A stretch of DNA of 64,000 bases from Imbricaverruca yamaguchii (Eukaryota; Arthropoda; Thecostraca; Neoverrucidae). The stretch lies in NCBI GenBank assembly GCA_034440575.1, contig JAOTOL010001499.1, positions 112,501-176,500 on the forward strand, given 5' to 3'. The first letter of the stretch is position 1. Every line of letters begins with the position of its first letter. The notes under the pieces were generated by a model. The model ran no database searches and was not told the origin of the DNA. It was given only the letters and a program-made list of their open reading frames with translations. Positions 35,932 to 46,083 of this stretch are shown piece after piece. Both the position numbers and the translations under genes were made by a program.

Positions 35932-36019
35932 GACATTGCAACCGATAGCTCAACAGGAAAGGTATCTTCTCACATATGTGAGAAGATACCTTTCCTGTTG
36001 AGCTATCGGCTGCAATGTC
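35932..36019. repeat. 88-bp near-perfect palindrome in the GPCR intron
   Basis: Arms 35932-35975 and 35976-36019 are reverse complements with one mismatch and no spacer. The centre is CACATATGTG and the outer ends are GACATTGCA and TGCAATGTC. It would fold into a 44-bp hairpin if transcribed. Confidence 0.95.
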
Positions 36020-36037
36020 ATCGGTTGCAATCTCACG

Positions 36038-36066
36038 CTCAGTGGCCATAGGACATGGCCACTGAG
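36038..36066. repeat. 12-bp stem hairpin beside the palindrome
   Basis: CTCAGTGGCCAT and ATGGCCACTGAG are separated by five bases, 18 bases after the large palindrome. Confidence 0.9.
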
Positions 36067-36445
36067 CCTTCTCTCTATTTCTTTCTCTTCCCCTCTCTCC
36101 CTCACTTCTTCACTCCGTCTGTCTATCTCCTCCCTTCCTCACTTCTGTACTCCTTATCTGTCAGTCCATCTCCTCCCTTATCCCGGTTTGACGACTTGCC
36201 GCCCTTCCCTATCTTTAGCCTTGCCTCCCTCTAGCTCTTCTCGCCATATGCCTTGCTCGCAGTGTGTATCCTATGTCTGTCTGCATCCTGTCTCCTGCTC
36301 TATTTCCATGTTCCGTGGCCGCCTGCCGGCCCGTGTCTGTCCTACTTTTCCCATGGCTCAGCGGCCATGTCCTAATAACAGCCTGGCTCACTGCTGCACT
36401 AATTTTAACGGGAATGACAGCAAATAGCAACAGGTTGCCACGGTT

Positions 36446-36728
36446 ACGGGACTAGCAACGGAGGAGACGGGTCGTCACAAATAGGAGATCGGCAGGGGAC
36501 GAGACGGGTCGTCACACAGGGGATCGGCAAGGGACGAGACGGGTCGTCACACACGGGGGATCGGCAAGGGACGAGGCGGGTCGTCACACACAGGGACCGC
36601 CAAGAGACGAGACGGGTCGTCACACACGGGGGATCGGCAAGGGACGAGACGGGTCGTCACATACAGGGGACCGGCACGGGACGAGACGGGTCGTCACACA
36701 CAGGGGACCGGCACGGGACGAGACGGGG
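36446..36728. repeat. ~34-bp minisatellite, ~8 copies (GPCR intron)
   Basis: Unit GGGACGAGACGGGTCGTCAC then ACACGGGGGATCGGCA. Confidence 0.93.
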
Positions 36729-36839
36729 GCGATATGAACGCCGGGACCGCACAGGGAAGTGGGGTTGTCACGAACACAGTTACCGCGAAAGGCGACACTG
36801 CTCCAGGCGAGCGTCGAAAAATCGTCGGCCAACACGGGA

Positions 36840-37400
36840 CTGTCAGGAACGTGGAGACGGGACAGACCACGGGACCGTCAGGAGCCGGGACATACCGCGG
36901 GACCGTCAGGAGTCGGGTCAGACCGCGGGACCGTCAGGAGCATGGAGTCGGGACAGACCACGGGACCGTCAGGAGCATGGACAGGCCACGGGACCGTGGG
37001 AGCATGGGTCGGGACATACCGCGGGACCGTCAGGAGTCGGGTCAGACCGCGGGACCGTCAGGAGCATGGACAGACCGCGGGACCGTCGTGAACCGGGACA
37101 GACCATGGGACCGTCAGGAGCCGGGACAGACCGCGGGACCGTCAGGAGCCGGGACAGACCGCGGGACCGTCAGGAGCCGGGACAGACCACGGGACCGTCA
37201 GGAGCATGGACAGACCACGGGACCGTCAGGAGCCGGGACACGGGACCGTCAGGAGCATGGACAGACCACGGGACCGTCAGGAGTCGGGACAGACCACGGG
37301 ACCGTCAGGAGCCGGGACACGGGACCGTCAGGAGCCGGATAGACCACGGGACCGTCAGGAGCCGGGACACGGGACCGTCAGGAGCATGGGGTCGGGACAG
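36840..37400. repeat. ~28-bp minisatellite, ~19 copies (GPCR intron)
   Basis: Unit GGGACCGTCAGGAGCCGGGA then CAGACCAC, with GCATGG and GTCGGG variants. Confidence 0.95.
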
Positions 37401-38477
37401 ACCACGTGTTGGCGCAGTGTCACGAATGCGGTATCGCCACGACTATTTCTCCCCAAAGGCAATCCTATTCATACAATAGGCCGGATTCCACGTACGTAGC
37501 TGTCGACAGTTTTCATGAAGGGTGGCTACTGGGTATTATTCTTGTTCAACATTTTCGTTGCTCGGAATGAATAGGTGGTGAGTGATACGTGTCCTCAATG
37601 ATCAAACGTATCATGATTATGGTTCTGCATGTATATATATATATATAAAGCTCTGCTTCCGGTGGATATGGATGGTGGTCAGGCCCATGATCCAGTCCGA
37701 GCTTTCTGGCGTGACGGACGTACGCTGTTCATGACAGTTGGTTGGCAGTGTGATGCGCCGTATCTGGCCGTGCGTACAACTCACAGGCTGAAACCTTCAC
37801 GAGTTATAGCTTCCGCCAGCTATTCTTGCATAGCCCATCAACTGAATTGAGTAGTGGGATATACGATAAGTGGGACGATATGTTATTCCACTTTAATGAA
37901 CTGTGCTTCATCGCTCATTAAGGGCCTTCCAGAAATATCTTCATTGAGGATGTTGGTCAGCTTGTTTATGTAAATTGGCAAGACAATGATGATGTGACTT
38001 GTTATTTTCTGAAGCGCGCAATTTTTGTGTATTCACCATTTAGTCTAGCCAGATAAAAAGTAAGAAACTTCACAAAAAAAGAACATAAACAATAATGTTC
38101 ATTTTTATGTAACTTAACCTGGCCGATTTTGTCTGACAGCATTAATGTTGTAGTCGCCATTCGCCTTTCATTAAGCAAGCTACCAACAAGGCCAAGGAGA
38201 TGTACAACCCGACACCAAGGATTCCATCTATATTTAGTGGCATCCATGTTGCCTTACTGATATATCAGGCCAAGGCCACTCACCCATTTCAACATTCCCA
38301 AGAGTCGTGATAGTGTATGCATCATTACTCAGGAGGGCCAGGGACTCGTGATAGTGTTTGCATCCTTACTTGGGATGGCCAGTGACTTGGTATAGTGTAC
38401 ACATCCTTGCATACATGGGCCAGCGTGCCGTTAGGCCAGTCGGCCGCGACACAGCCCGGGCCGGCCCGGGTACTCAC

Positions 38478-39308
38478 AGCGAGGAACGCCCAGACGCGCA
38501 CCGCGTAGAACGGCAGGTTGAGCAGCAGGAACATGGACGACACGACGAGCAGCATCTTGGTGATCTGCTGACCGTTGGCGCGCGGTGCGCCGTTGGCGCC
38601 GGCCGACACGTGCATGGTGCGGCGCACCACCTGCACCCGGCAGACGGCGCGCGCGATGCGCACGTTCAGCGCCACGATCAGCACGAACGGCAGCACCAGC
38701 GTGACCAGCACGTCGGCGCCCATCAGCCAGAAGGCCACCGCCGAGAAGCGCGCCGCGTCCACGTCGCAGACGACGCGCCGCGCGCGGCCGGCCACCATCG
38801 GCCGGGTGATGACCAGCATGTAGCTGTTGGCGGCGGCGGCCGCCGCCGTCAGGCCGACGACCAGCAGCTTGGCGCGGTGCGCCGTGCAGAAGCTGGTGCG
38901 GTGCAGCGGGTAGCACACGGCCACGAACCGCTCCACGGTGAACGCTACCACCAGCCAGGCGCTGAGGAAGCTGCAGCAGCTGCCCGTGTACTGCGTCAGC
39001 TGGCACACCACCGGCTGCACGAAGAGCGGCACGCCGACGCGCTCCAGCCAGGCCACCAGCTGCGCCAGCAGGAAGCCCGTGTCGGAGGCGACCAGCGCCA
39101 GCAGGTAGTAGCTGGACGACTGGCCGCGCAGCTTGGTCAGGCACAGCACCATCATGGCGGCCACGTTGCCGCACGTGCCCAGCACGACGATCAGCGGCGT
39201 GTAGTAGAAGCGCAGGTCGCGCAGCACGTCCTCGGCCAGCCGGTCGCCGGTCAGCAGCGGCTCGTGCACGCCCGGCGTCGACGAGTCGGTCGCGTTCATC
39301 GTCATCAT
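38478..39308 (-). CDS. Class A (rhodopsin-like) peptide-type GPCR, exon 1 of 2 (TM1-TM6)
   Basis: This exon encodes residues 1-277 of a 372-residue receptor predicted to sit in the plasma membrane and signal through G proteins. The start is the first ATG of MMTMN; an in-frame TGA lies 48 bases upstream at 39359-39357, so no longer N-terminus is possible in this exon. Visible class A landmarks are an N-glycosylation site (N5-A-T), TM1 N48, TM2 D76, the TM3 cysteine C102 paired with C181 in loop 2, an ERF triplet (126-128) in place of DRY, TM5 P207 and TM6 P266 in LNLPFY. The usual TM4 tryptophan is missing. The exon ends GCT|GTGAGT, a strong phase-0 donor. Codons are very GC-rich. I judge it a neuropeptide-type receptor. 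The ERF motif and TM7 style recall insect CNMamide or TRH-like receptors, but the ligand cannot be assigned. Confidence 0.93.
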
Positions 39309-39962
39309 CGGGCGCCGGCGGGCTTCCGGGCGTCGCTCGTCGCTCGTCGGCGGCGGTCACGGACTGTCGCGTGCGGCCCGTGTGCGTCGGACGCGACTGT
39401 CGGCCGTCGCGTCGGCGGCGACGGCCGAGAGGTGGGCCGTGGCGGCGCGCAGGCGTCGGCTCAGCTCCGCCGACGCCGACGCGTCAGGTGGTGGCGCGTC
39501 AGGTGGTGGCGCATCAGGTGGTGACGCATCAGGTGGCGACACATCGGGTGGTGGTGATGTTCACGGCGTGGCCTTTTCTGCTGCGCCAACTTGGACATAT
39601 TCGCGATGTATGCCCAGTTTAGTTGCAAATCTGGCTCTCGACTGATTGGAGGTCGTGCTTGGAAAGTCCAATGGGATTTGTTTGCCCACTCCTCGATGTC
39701 GGGTAACAACGCTCACTGCAAGCGATGCAAAACACCGCGATTGTTCTCTAACTGGGAATACAGGGCTGGGAAATGCCGTCTCGTTCGCCCGGGATTTGTA
39801 TTTTCATATTTAATCACCGTGTATGCCTCCCGGTGCGCCGCGGTGGCCTCCCTCTGCCGGCGTGTGTGTACCTTCCGGTGAAATATTGCCCCGAGTTGCC
39901 ATTGAACTCATCAGCTGTCACATCGGGTCTGGCAGACACGCTGATGTCGGTGTGCGGCTCCA

Positions 39963-40017
<55 letters not shown>

Positions 40018-40128
40018 AATACATATACATATACATATACATATATATGCATATATACACATACATATATATTTATTTATAAGCATATATGTACATATAC
40101 ATACATATGTACACAAATATTTGTATGT

Positions 40129-40201
<73 letters not shown>

Positions 40202-40800
40202 TGGATGGCGTGACGTCGCGGTGGCGATTGTGTGGACCCCAGGGTAGCGATGTGGTGATCGTGCCGACGTCAGGGTAGCGACGTGGTGATTGTGTAGAGC
40301 TCTGGGATGCGGTAACTGAAATAACATGCGAAACAATGCGTTTTCCGAAAGCAAGCTATGGAACTCCTTCCACTTTGGTTACACTTCCAGATTTCTAGAC
40401 CATGCACTCTCTGACCTGTCTTTTCCTGCAGTAACCTGTCAGTGATCGCATTCTGGTAGTGGCCTGAATACCCAGATTCTTAACATTGTTCCATTCCTCA
40501 GAACATTATCAAACCATACGGACTCTTCTCCTTCACTACAAACGCTGCCATTTTCATAGCTTTCCTCGCATACAAGAGTGCACTTGAGCGCGGACGGGCG
40601 CACCTGAGCGTACCGAAGCCTTTTCACACGTGACGGAGCCTCAGTGGCGTCGTCTGCCAGACGCCCGAGACAATTAGTTGAGCGACGGGATGGGTGCGCT
40701 CGAGCACACTGGAACCTTCTCTGAATGAGCTTGCGTGTCTGAGCAAAACCTGTTCAGCCGAGTGAGGGATGCACGCCCCTAAAGTAACCTTTCCCTTATA

Positions 40801-40838
<38 letters not shown>

Positions 40839-41709
40839 TTGTATATACATATATGTATCTTGTATGCATGCGTATGGGTGTGCGTGTGCGCGCACGTATG
40901 TGCGCGTGTGCGTGCGTATATCCATACATATTTGCATACAGTGCATACTACCGCGTACAATATTGTAGATACAATGAGCACCAGTGGCGAATACTAGGAA
41001 GACCAGGATGGCTGACCAGTGCTGACCAAGACCACATGCAGCCTGACCAGTCTCACTGTCTATCCCTCATTCATGGCATTCTTCAGCACGGCGAGCGCTC
41101 TACTCTTGCCTCCTTCCAAATCAGCTCCGCGGGCCGCTCCATGCGGACACGACAGGCTGGGTCGCGACCCGAGCCGAGGCGGTCCGGCGGCGTACCGTGG
41201 ACACCGAGCGTCTGACATGTACAGCCGGCTGCCACTCGATGACAGTAGTCTCAGCCCAGACGCTTTCATATCGATTGTGTGGTGACGTTTAGCAATGGCT
41301 AAGCCGGGCTGTTATTTGTTCGTGTTGTTCGTTTGAACTGCGTGCGTGTCCTGTCCCATTTTGGCCGTCTTTTTAGCGCATGATGTGCGGCTAAAAATAG
41401 CCAGGACATACACACTGCCTGTGTGGATGGCCCAGATGATGTCAAATGCATAAATGGATGCATATGTATCGTGGCCCACTTCCTGTACATCCGATACCTT
41501 AGACATAGTGTACTTGACACGCACCCTATGCATACGTGAAACGCGAGCTTCGGAAGCGTTTTTTTTTTGTTCTTAGCCACATGCATTTGCAATGTGTTGG
41601 TTGCTAAGTTAAGCACATTGGTTATCCACGAGTACCGTACCGTAACGCCGGCTACCGTAAAGCTGGCGCCAAGCAGAGATTGTGACACCAGTATGACCCG
41701 TGTTCGCAG
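39309..41709. other. Intergenic (or furry-intronic) region upstream of the GPCR
   Basis: 39309-39550 is GC-rich and likely holds the GPCR 5' UTR and promoter on the minus strand, with a 15-bp GCGTCAGGTGGTGGC repeat (about five copies, 39480-39556). (TA)n and related repeats fill 39965-40198 and 40797-40832. A ~45-bp GGTAGCGATGTGGTGATCGT-type duplicate lies at 40215-40300. No furry exon was recognised here. Confidence 0.6.
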
Positions 41710-41841
41710 ATGCCGAGAAGGAGCGCCGCGAACAGGGCACGCTGGACGCCAAGCTGGCCACCACCTACTCGCGCTCGCAGATGTTCCTCTCTCGCCAGCT
41801 GGCCCAGCTGCACCCCGAGCTCACCATGCCCATGTTCTCCG
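41710..41841 (+). CDS. fry: Protein furry homolog, internal exon A
   Basis: A 132-base internal exon of the large furry scaffold protein. Acceptor GTTCGCAG at 41702-41709; donor TCCG|GTGAGT at 41841/41842. It starts with two bases of a split codon and ends with one, so it is phase-1 at both ends. The reading frame contains TTYSRSQMFLSRQLAQ and HPELTMPMFS, which match the furry family closely (vertebrate FRYL has the same TTYSRSQMFLSRQLAQ block). Furry proteins are about 3000 residues long and act as cytoplasmic scaffolds for NDR/Tricornered kinases in polarised growth and dendrite patterning. This exon falls well inside the protein, so many upstream exons must lie elsewhere. A 12-mer-type array begins within about 15 bases of the donor. 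Confidence 0.9.
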
Positions 41842-41850
41842 GTGAGTCGG

Positions 41851-42140
41851 CGGCGACCCTCTGCCCGCGCCCCTCCGCCTGCGATCCTCTGTCTGCACCC
41901 TCTGTCTGCGCCCTTCTGCCTGCACCCTCTGCCGGCGACCCTATGTCGGCGCCCCTCCGTCTGCGACCCTCTGCTGGCGCCCCTCTGCCTGCGCCCCTCT
42001 GCCCGAGCCCCTCTGCCCGCGCCCCTCTGCTGGCGCCCCTCTGCCTGCGCCCCTCTGCCGGCGCCCCTCTGCCTGCGCCCCATGTCTGCCCCGTCTGTTT
42101 GCGCCCCCTGCCTGCCCCCTGCCTGCGCCCCCTGCCGGCG
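41851..42140. repeat. GCGCCCCTCTGC-type repeat after furry exon A
   Basis: About 20 degenerate ~12-bp units (GCGCCCCTCTGC, with CCTGCGC and CCGGCGC variants) begin within about 15 bases of the exon A donor. Confidence 0.93.
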
Positions 42141-42147
42141 ACCATCT

Positions 42148-42245
42148 GCCGGCGCCTGGGAGAGCCGTGTGTTGGAGCCGCGGCGGTGGCAGCTGGGTGT
42201 GTGGGAGAGCCGTGTGTTGGAGCCGCGGCGGTGGCAGCTGGTGTG
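42148..42245. repeat. 45-bp duplicate
   Basis: Two copies of GGGAGAGCCGTGTGTTGGAG, CCGCGGCGGTGGCAGCTGG. Confidence 0.93.
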
Positions 42246-42454
42246 TGTGTCACCAGCCGGCTGGGAGGTGTCGTCGTACTGGGTGGCTGTGCTGTCATGC
42301 GCTGCTGCGGCAGTGAGCCTCTGTTCGGCGAGGGGCTGGAATGGTTGCGTGATGTGCGCAATGTGTGCGCTAGAGTAGTTACATCCGGGTAATGCACTTC
42401 GAATGGTCAGTGATAGGCGTTCCTGGAACTGGCAGTTACAGAAACAGAAACTGC

Positions 42455-42615
42455 AGCGTCGGTAGCTCAGTGGTTAAGCTGAGCGTCTGGCAAGTCAGAG
42501 GTACGGGGTTCGACTCCCCGCCATGGCCGCCCTTCCTGCTTGTGAGAGGTATGCGGCGTTATAGAAGATGTTATGTCCCGTGTACCAAAATTCATTCCAC
42601 GCCAGGGTGTCGGAG
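42455..42615 (+). mobile_element. tRNA-derived SINE, family D
   Basis: The head is GCGTCGGTAGCTCAGTGGTT, with box B GGGTTCGACTCCCC. The acceptor stem halves do not pair, so this is not a tRNA gene. Downstream TGTGAGAGGTATGCGGCGTT resembles the A/B core. It lies in the furry A-B intron. Confidence 0.72.
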
Positions 42616-45600
42616 TGGAAAATTATCACTGAACAGGCAGGGCAAGCATGGAAATTAAGATGAATATATGATTAGTAAAGGACACGTTAAATTGTGATCA
42701 CGGCAATTTGAAGTGTGTAGACAATGGTGGTGTTTAGTAATACCGGTTTCATCCCTATCTCGTGACCGGCTTCAGTTCATTTTGTTTCAGTAGGCTTAAA
42801 AAAATATTCAGCAGAGTGTAGCTTACCAGATTAAGTGTGGGGAGATATATGCATGAGTAGGAAACAGGGTTTCTCATCATCCTTGAACAGGCTTTCTTCA
42901 TTTTGGGTCAACCAATAGGAGCCAGTTGATGTAATGAGGCCAAGCACACCGAATTAGGCGTCCAACTACTGGGTGAGCATTGTGGTGTGAAGTTGATACT
43001 TTTTTCTGCCGGAGCAAAAATGGGGCCTCCATAACTGTGTGCGTAGCGCGGCATGGGGTCGCCATGGCGGAGATCGCAAGGCCAGGAGCACCTTGGTGGT
43101 CGCCGAGACTGTTGTCGGGCCCTCAAGAACGTCCTTGGGTCCCCGCTAACGTTCACGGGACGTTATGAATGTCTCACGGCTATTGAGAACGTTTGCAGGC
43201 CTTTGCGAAGTTTGTGTGAGTGCACGAACCACTACGAATGTCTACGGGCCCTTCCGAACGTCCACCAGCTCTTGCGAACTTCTGCCAACCCTTACAATGG
43301 TATGAGGGTCCTTACGGACGTGTGTAAGCTATTACGAACGTCTACGTGTCCCTACGAATGCCTACCGGCAGTTAAGAACGTCTATGGACCTTTACGAATA
43401 TTTGTGGGCCCTTTAGAACGTGTGCGGCCCTTACGGATGTGTGCGGCCATTGCAAATGTCTACAGACTCTTACGAACGTTTACGCCCCTTACGAATGCGT
43501 ACGGGCCCTCACGGCAGTCTCCGGGCCCATACAATCATTTACCGACCCTTACCGAATGCTGAATCGACGTCTTTCCGATGAAGTTTTACTATGCCGAAGT
43601 GCTGAGTTTAAATTTGTGGCGTTAGTGGCCCCCTTCGTAAAATGCGTCCACTATTCAAATAGTTTATTGCTACGTTCCTGGTGTCTGACGGTGTTTGATT
43701 CTGGCACAAGTCAGCTCGTGGTGCTCTTCATCTCCGACCACGGCCTCACGTGAATTGGTGATATCGTGCACAGCGAGCTATATGGCTCGAGTGAAAACGG
43801 GTAGTGGGTACGCCCTAACGTCCAGTGGGTGAGCATTCATGTATTCTGGTATTCAGTTGACGATATCGTCCTCCGTCAGAGCTGCTTGCTAATCCTGAGC
43901 TTATCAACCAGCTGATGGACGCTTACGAGGCTATTGCTATTTTGAACCAGTTGAATACCTCACGATAATGAAGTGCCTTAAACTTAATGCTTGTAATACA
44001 GGAGTGAGCCTGATCGCTATCATCCCTGACGACAGCGCGACATTCGGCTACCTTTTCGACAGGCTTCTGGCGAACCATCCTGTCATCGTCTGTCACTAGA
44101 CCTGCACGTTGCCAACAGGACAGATTCGCAGTGAAACCGGTATCATCTGCGGCAAATCATGCGTCAGAATACTGTCTGGTTGTGTTGGGCATAGGAAATA
44201 TGTGCTACCGTAGACGTTTACGGCATCTTCGGAACTAGATCACCACTATCGGTATTGCACCACATTTCGACGTGATGGCGACACTGCTGGTAGGTATGTT
44301 TTGAGAAGCCTGGCATCCGGTGTAGACCATCTGCGGAGGGAAATGAGGAATTGCTCATGAAATGTTTGGCGGTTTTTGGCGGCCGCGATTTCCCCCGCTG
44401 TCGGCTGGTTCTCAGTCGTGGCATTCTTGGCAATATAACGCAGATGGTTGAAGTGTTGTGCTTCATCAACGTCTGCATTCGTTTGCGGCTTGTCAAGGCG
44501 TATTTGTGTCGGTTGGTTGGTTGGTTATTTAAGTTTTGTGGCGCATCGACCAGGTTTGTTGATATAGCGCCCATCGTATTTATGTCTGTGATGTCGATTA
44601 TGTCGGTTATGTCGGTACGCATGTCGATTCGTGAGGTAGTATGACCCGCGCACTAAACATTCCTCATGAACGGGAAGCCATACAACACATGTACACAGTC
44701 ACGCCCCTTCTCGCATCCACAACGATCACGTACTGTCTGCGGAGGCGGGCGATCGCACCACCCGGGGAGCTGGGCGAACGCCACCGAATGCTGGCTGGCC
44801 GAGATGTCGTCGGGAACTCGCTTTGCTTGCGTCCTGCAGTCCTCGGGAGAGGAGGGCAACAGCCGCCTTGCGTGGCATGCGATGTACTATGAATCTGAAG
44901 GACATTTTAGCATGTGTGAAAGTTGACTTGGTCTTGCGTGTTTCACCGCAATGCTGCTTCAGGTGCATTATCTTTCCACTGCTGGGCATACATGTAGTGC
45001 ATAGAGCATTGACATACACTTCCCACGAACTAGAAAATTGTGAGTTTCGCATCTAATGAAGGCTATATACGGCGCAATAAGTGAACTTCAGAAGACAGTC
45101 AGAATTTGGTTGTTTGTTTATTGGGTAGTTCCCGACGCAGTTTTATTTAACGAGCACAGCTAATGGCGCCACACTGTTGACAGTCCCGAGTTGAACGGTA
45201 CGGTATGTGCAAGCTTTCGTTACCCTATCTGAGAAAATCCCAGTTTTATGTTTTTGCCGCCTGGCGGCGCCTGTTGCTGAGGCTAATCTGTTTTCGTTTG
45301 CGTTGTGCAGGATTGAGGTATTTTTGGCGTTTTTTTGTTGTTGGCGGCTCGTGGTGTGAGGTCAGCCCAGCTGCCATTGGGCACCGAATCGTGGTGTCGC
45401 ATGAGTTGGCACCGCCTCCGAGGCTGCGCTTTGTGGGGACCCAGCAGCACGCCAACGCAGTCTCACTGCTCAGAGGCGTGCAGAGTCAGCCTGCGGCACC
45501 AGAGACAGGCGCAGGCGGTCCGCCTACTGAACACCAGGCGGGCTAGTACACTGGAAGCCGTTTGCCCTTTACTGGAGGGGTTTACCATCTGCAGCCGAAT

Positions 45601-46083
45601 ACCACGACAAGCCGACGTTTTTGCCATCTCCCAGAGAGTAAACTAACTTCGCCTGCCATTTGTTAGAGGATACATTCTTGATTTACCGTGTGCCAAGGAG
45701 TAAACTGCTGCTGTTTGCCACCTGCCTGTTGATAGGCTCTTCTCTGTTGCCATCTGTCAGAGAGTAGGGGTGCTTCTGGCTCATGATCCTCTGCAAGACC
45801 ACACTGCCCAGCCGTGACGTGGACACTGGGGAACGCTGGCCTGAACCATGCGGCTCCGCACTGTGTTGTCTGTAGTTCAGTCAATGATGCGTTTGGTAGC
45901 CGCTTCAAGTTTAGCGGCTACTGGTTTACTACTAAGTCTACAGTTTACTGCTTCATATCCAGACGTAATGGTGCTGACCTTTTGCAGGTACTTTGAGGAG
46001 TCCATAACACAGGCTGCGTTTCAAAACTTTTTTCTTCTTCAAAAGGTCGGACGTTTCTGAGCTGTTCTAATACAAGTGTCGTG
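42616..46083. other. Furry A-B intron: degenerate array and tail motif, no exon seen
   Basis: 43090-43560 is a degenerate ~28-bp array (GAACGTCTACGGGCCCTTAC-like). A minus-strand tail motif (AACCAACCAACC next to TCGATGCGCCACAAAAC) lies at about 44510-44555. The remainder has no credible frame. Confidence 0.6.

Larger units (their letters stand above)
35374..38477 (-). other. GPCR intron with tandem arrays and a palindrome
   Basis: A 3.1-kb phase-0 intron bounded by GTGAGT (5') and TTGCAG (3'). It holds an 88-bp palindrome (35932-36019), a hairpin (36038-36066), a CT-rich stretch (about 36066-36240), arrays at 36446-36728 and 36840-37400, and a short (TA)n at 37630-37647. No further exon was recognised inside it. 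Confidence 0.8.

Noticed and set aside
38358..39524. 388-codon plus-strand frame and 309-codon alternative minus frame over the GPCR
   Set aside because: Shadows of the GC-rich GPCR exon; His/Arg/Gln-rich with no motif, whereas the chosen frame has seven helices and matching splice phase.
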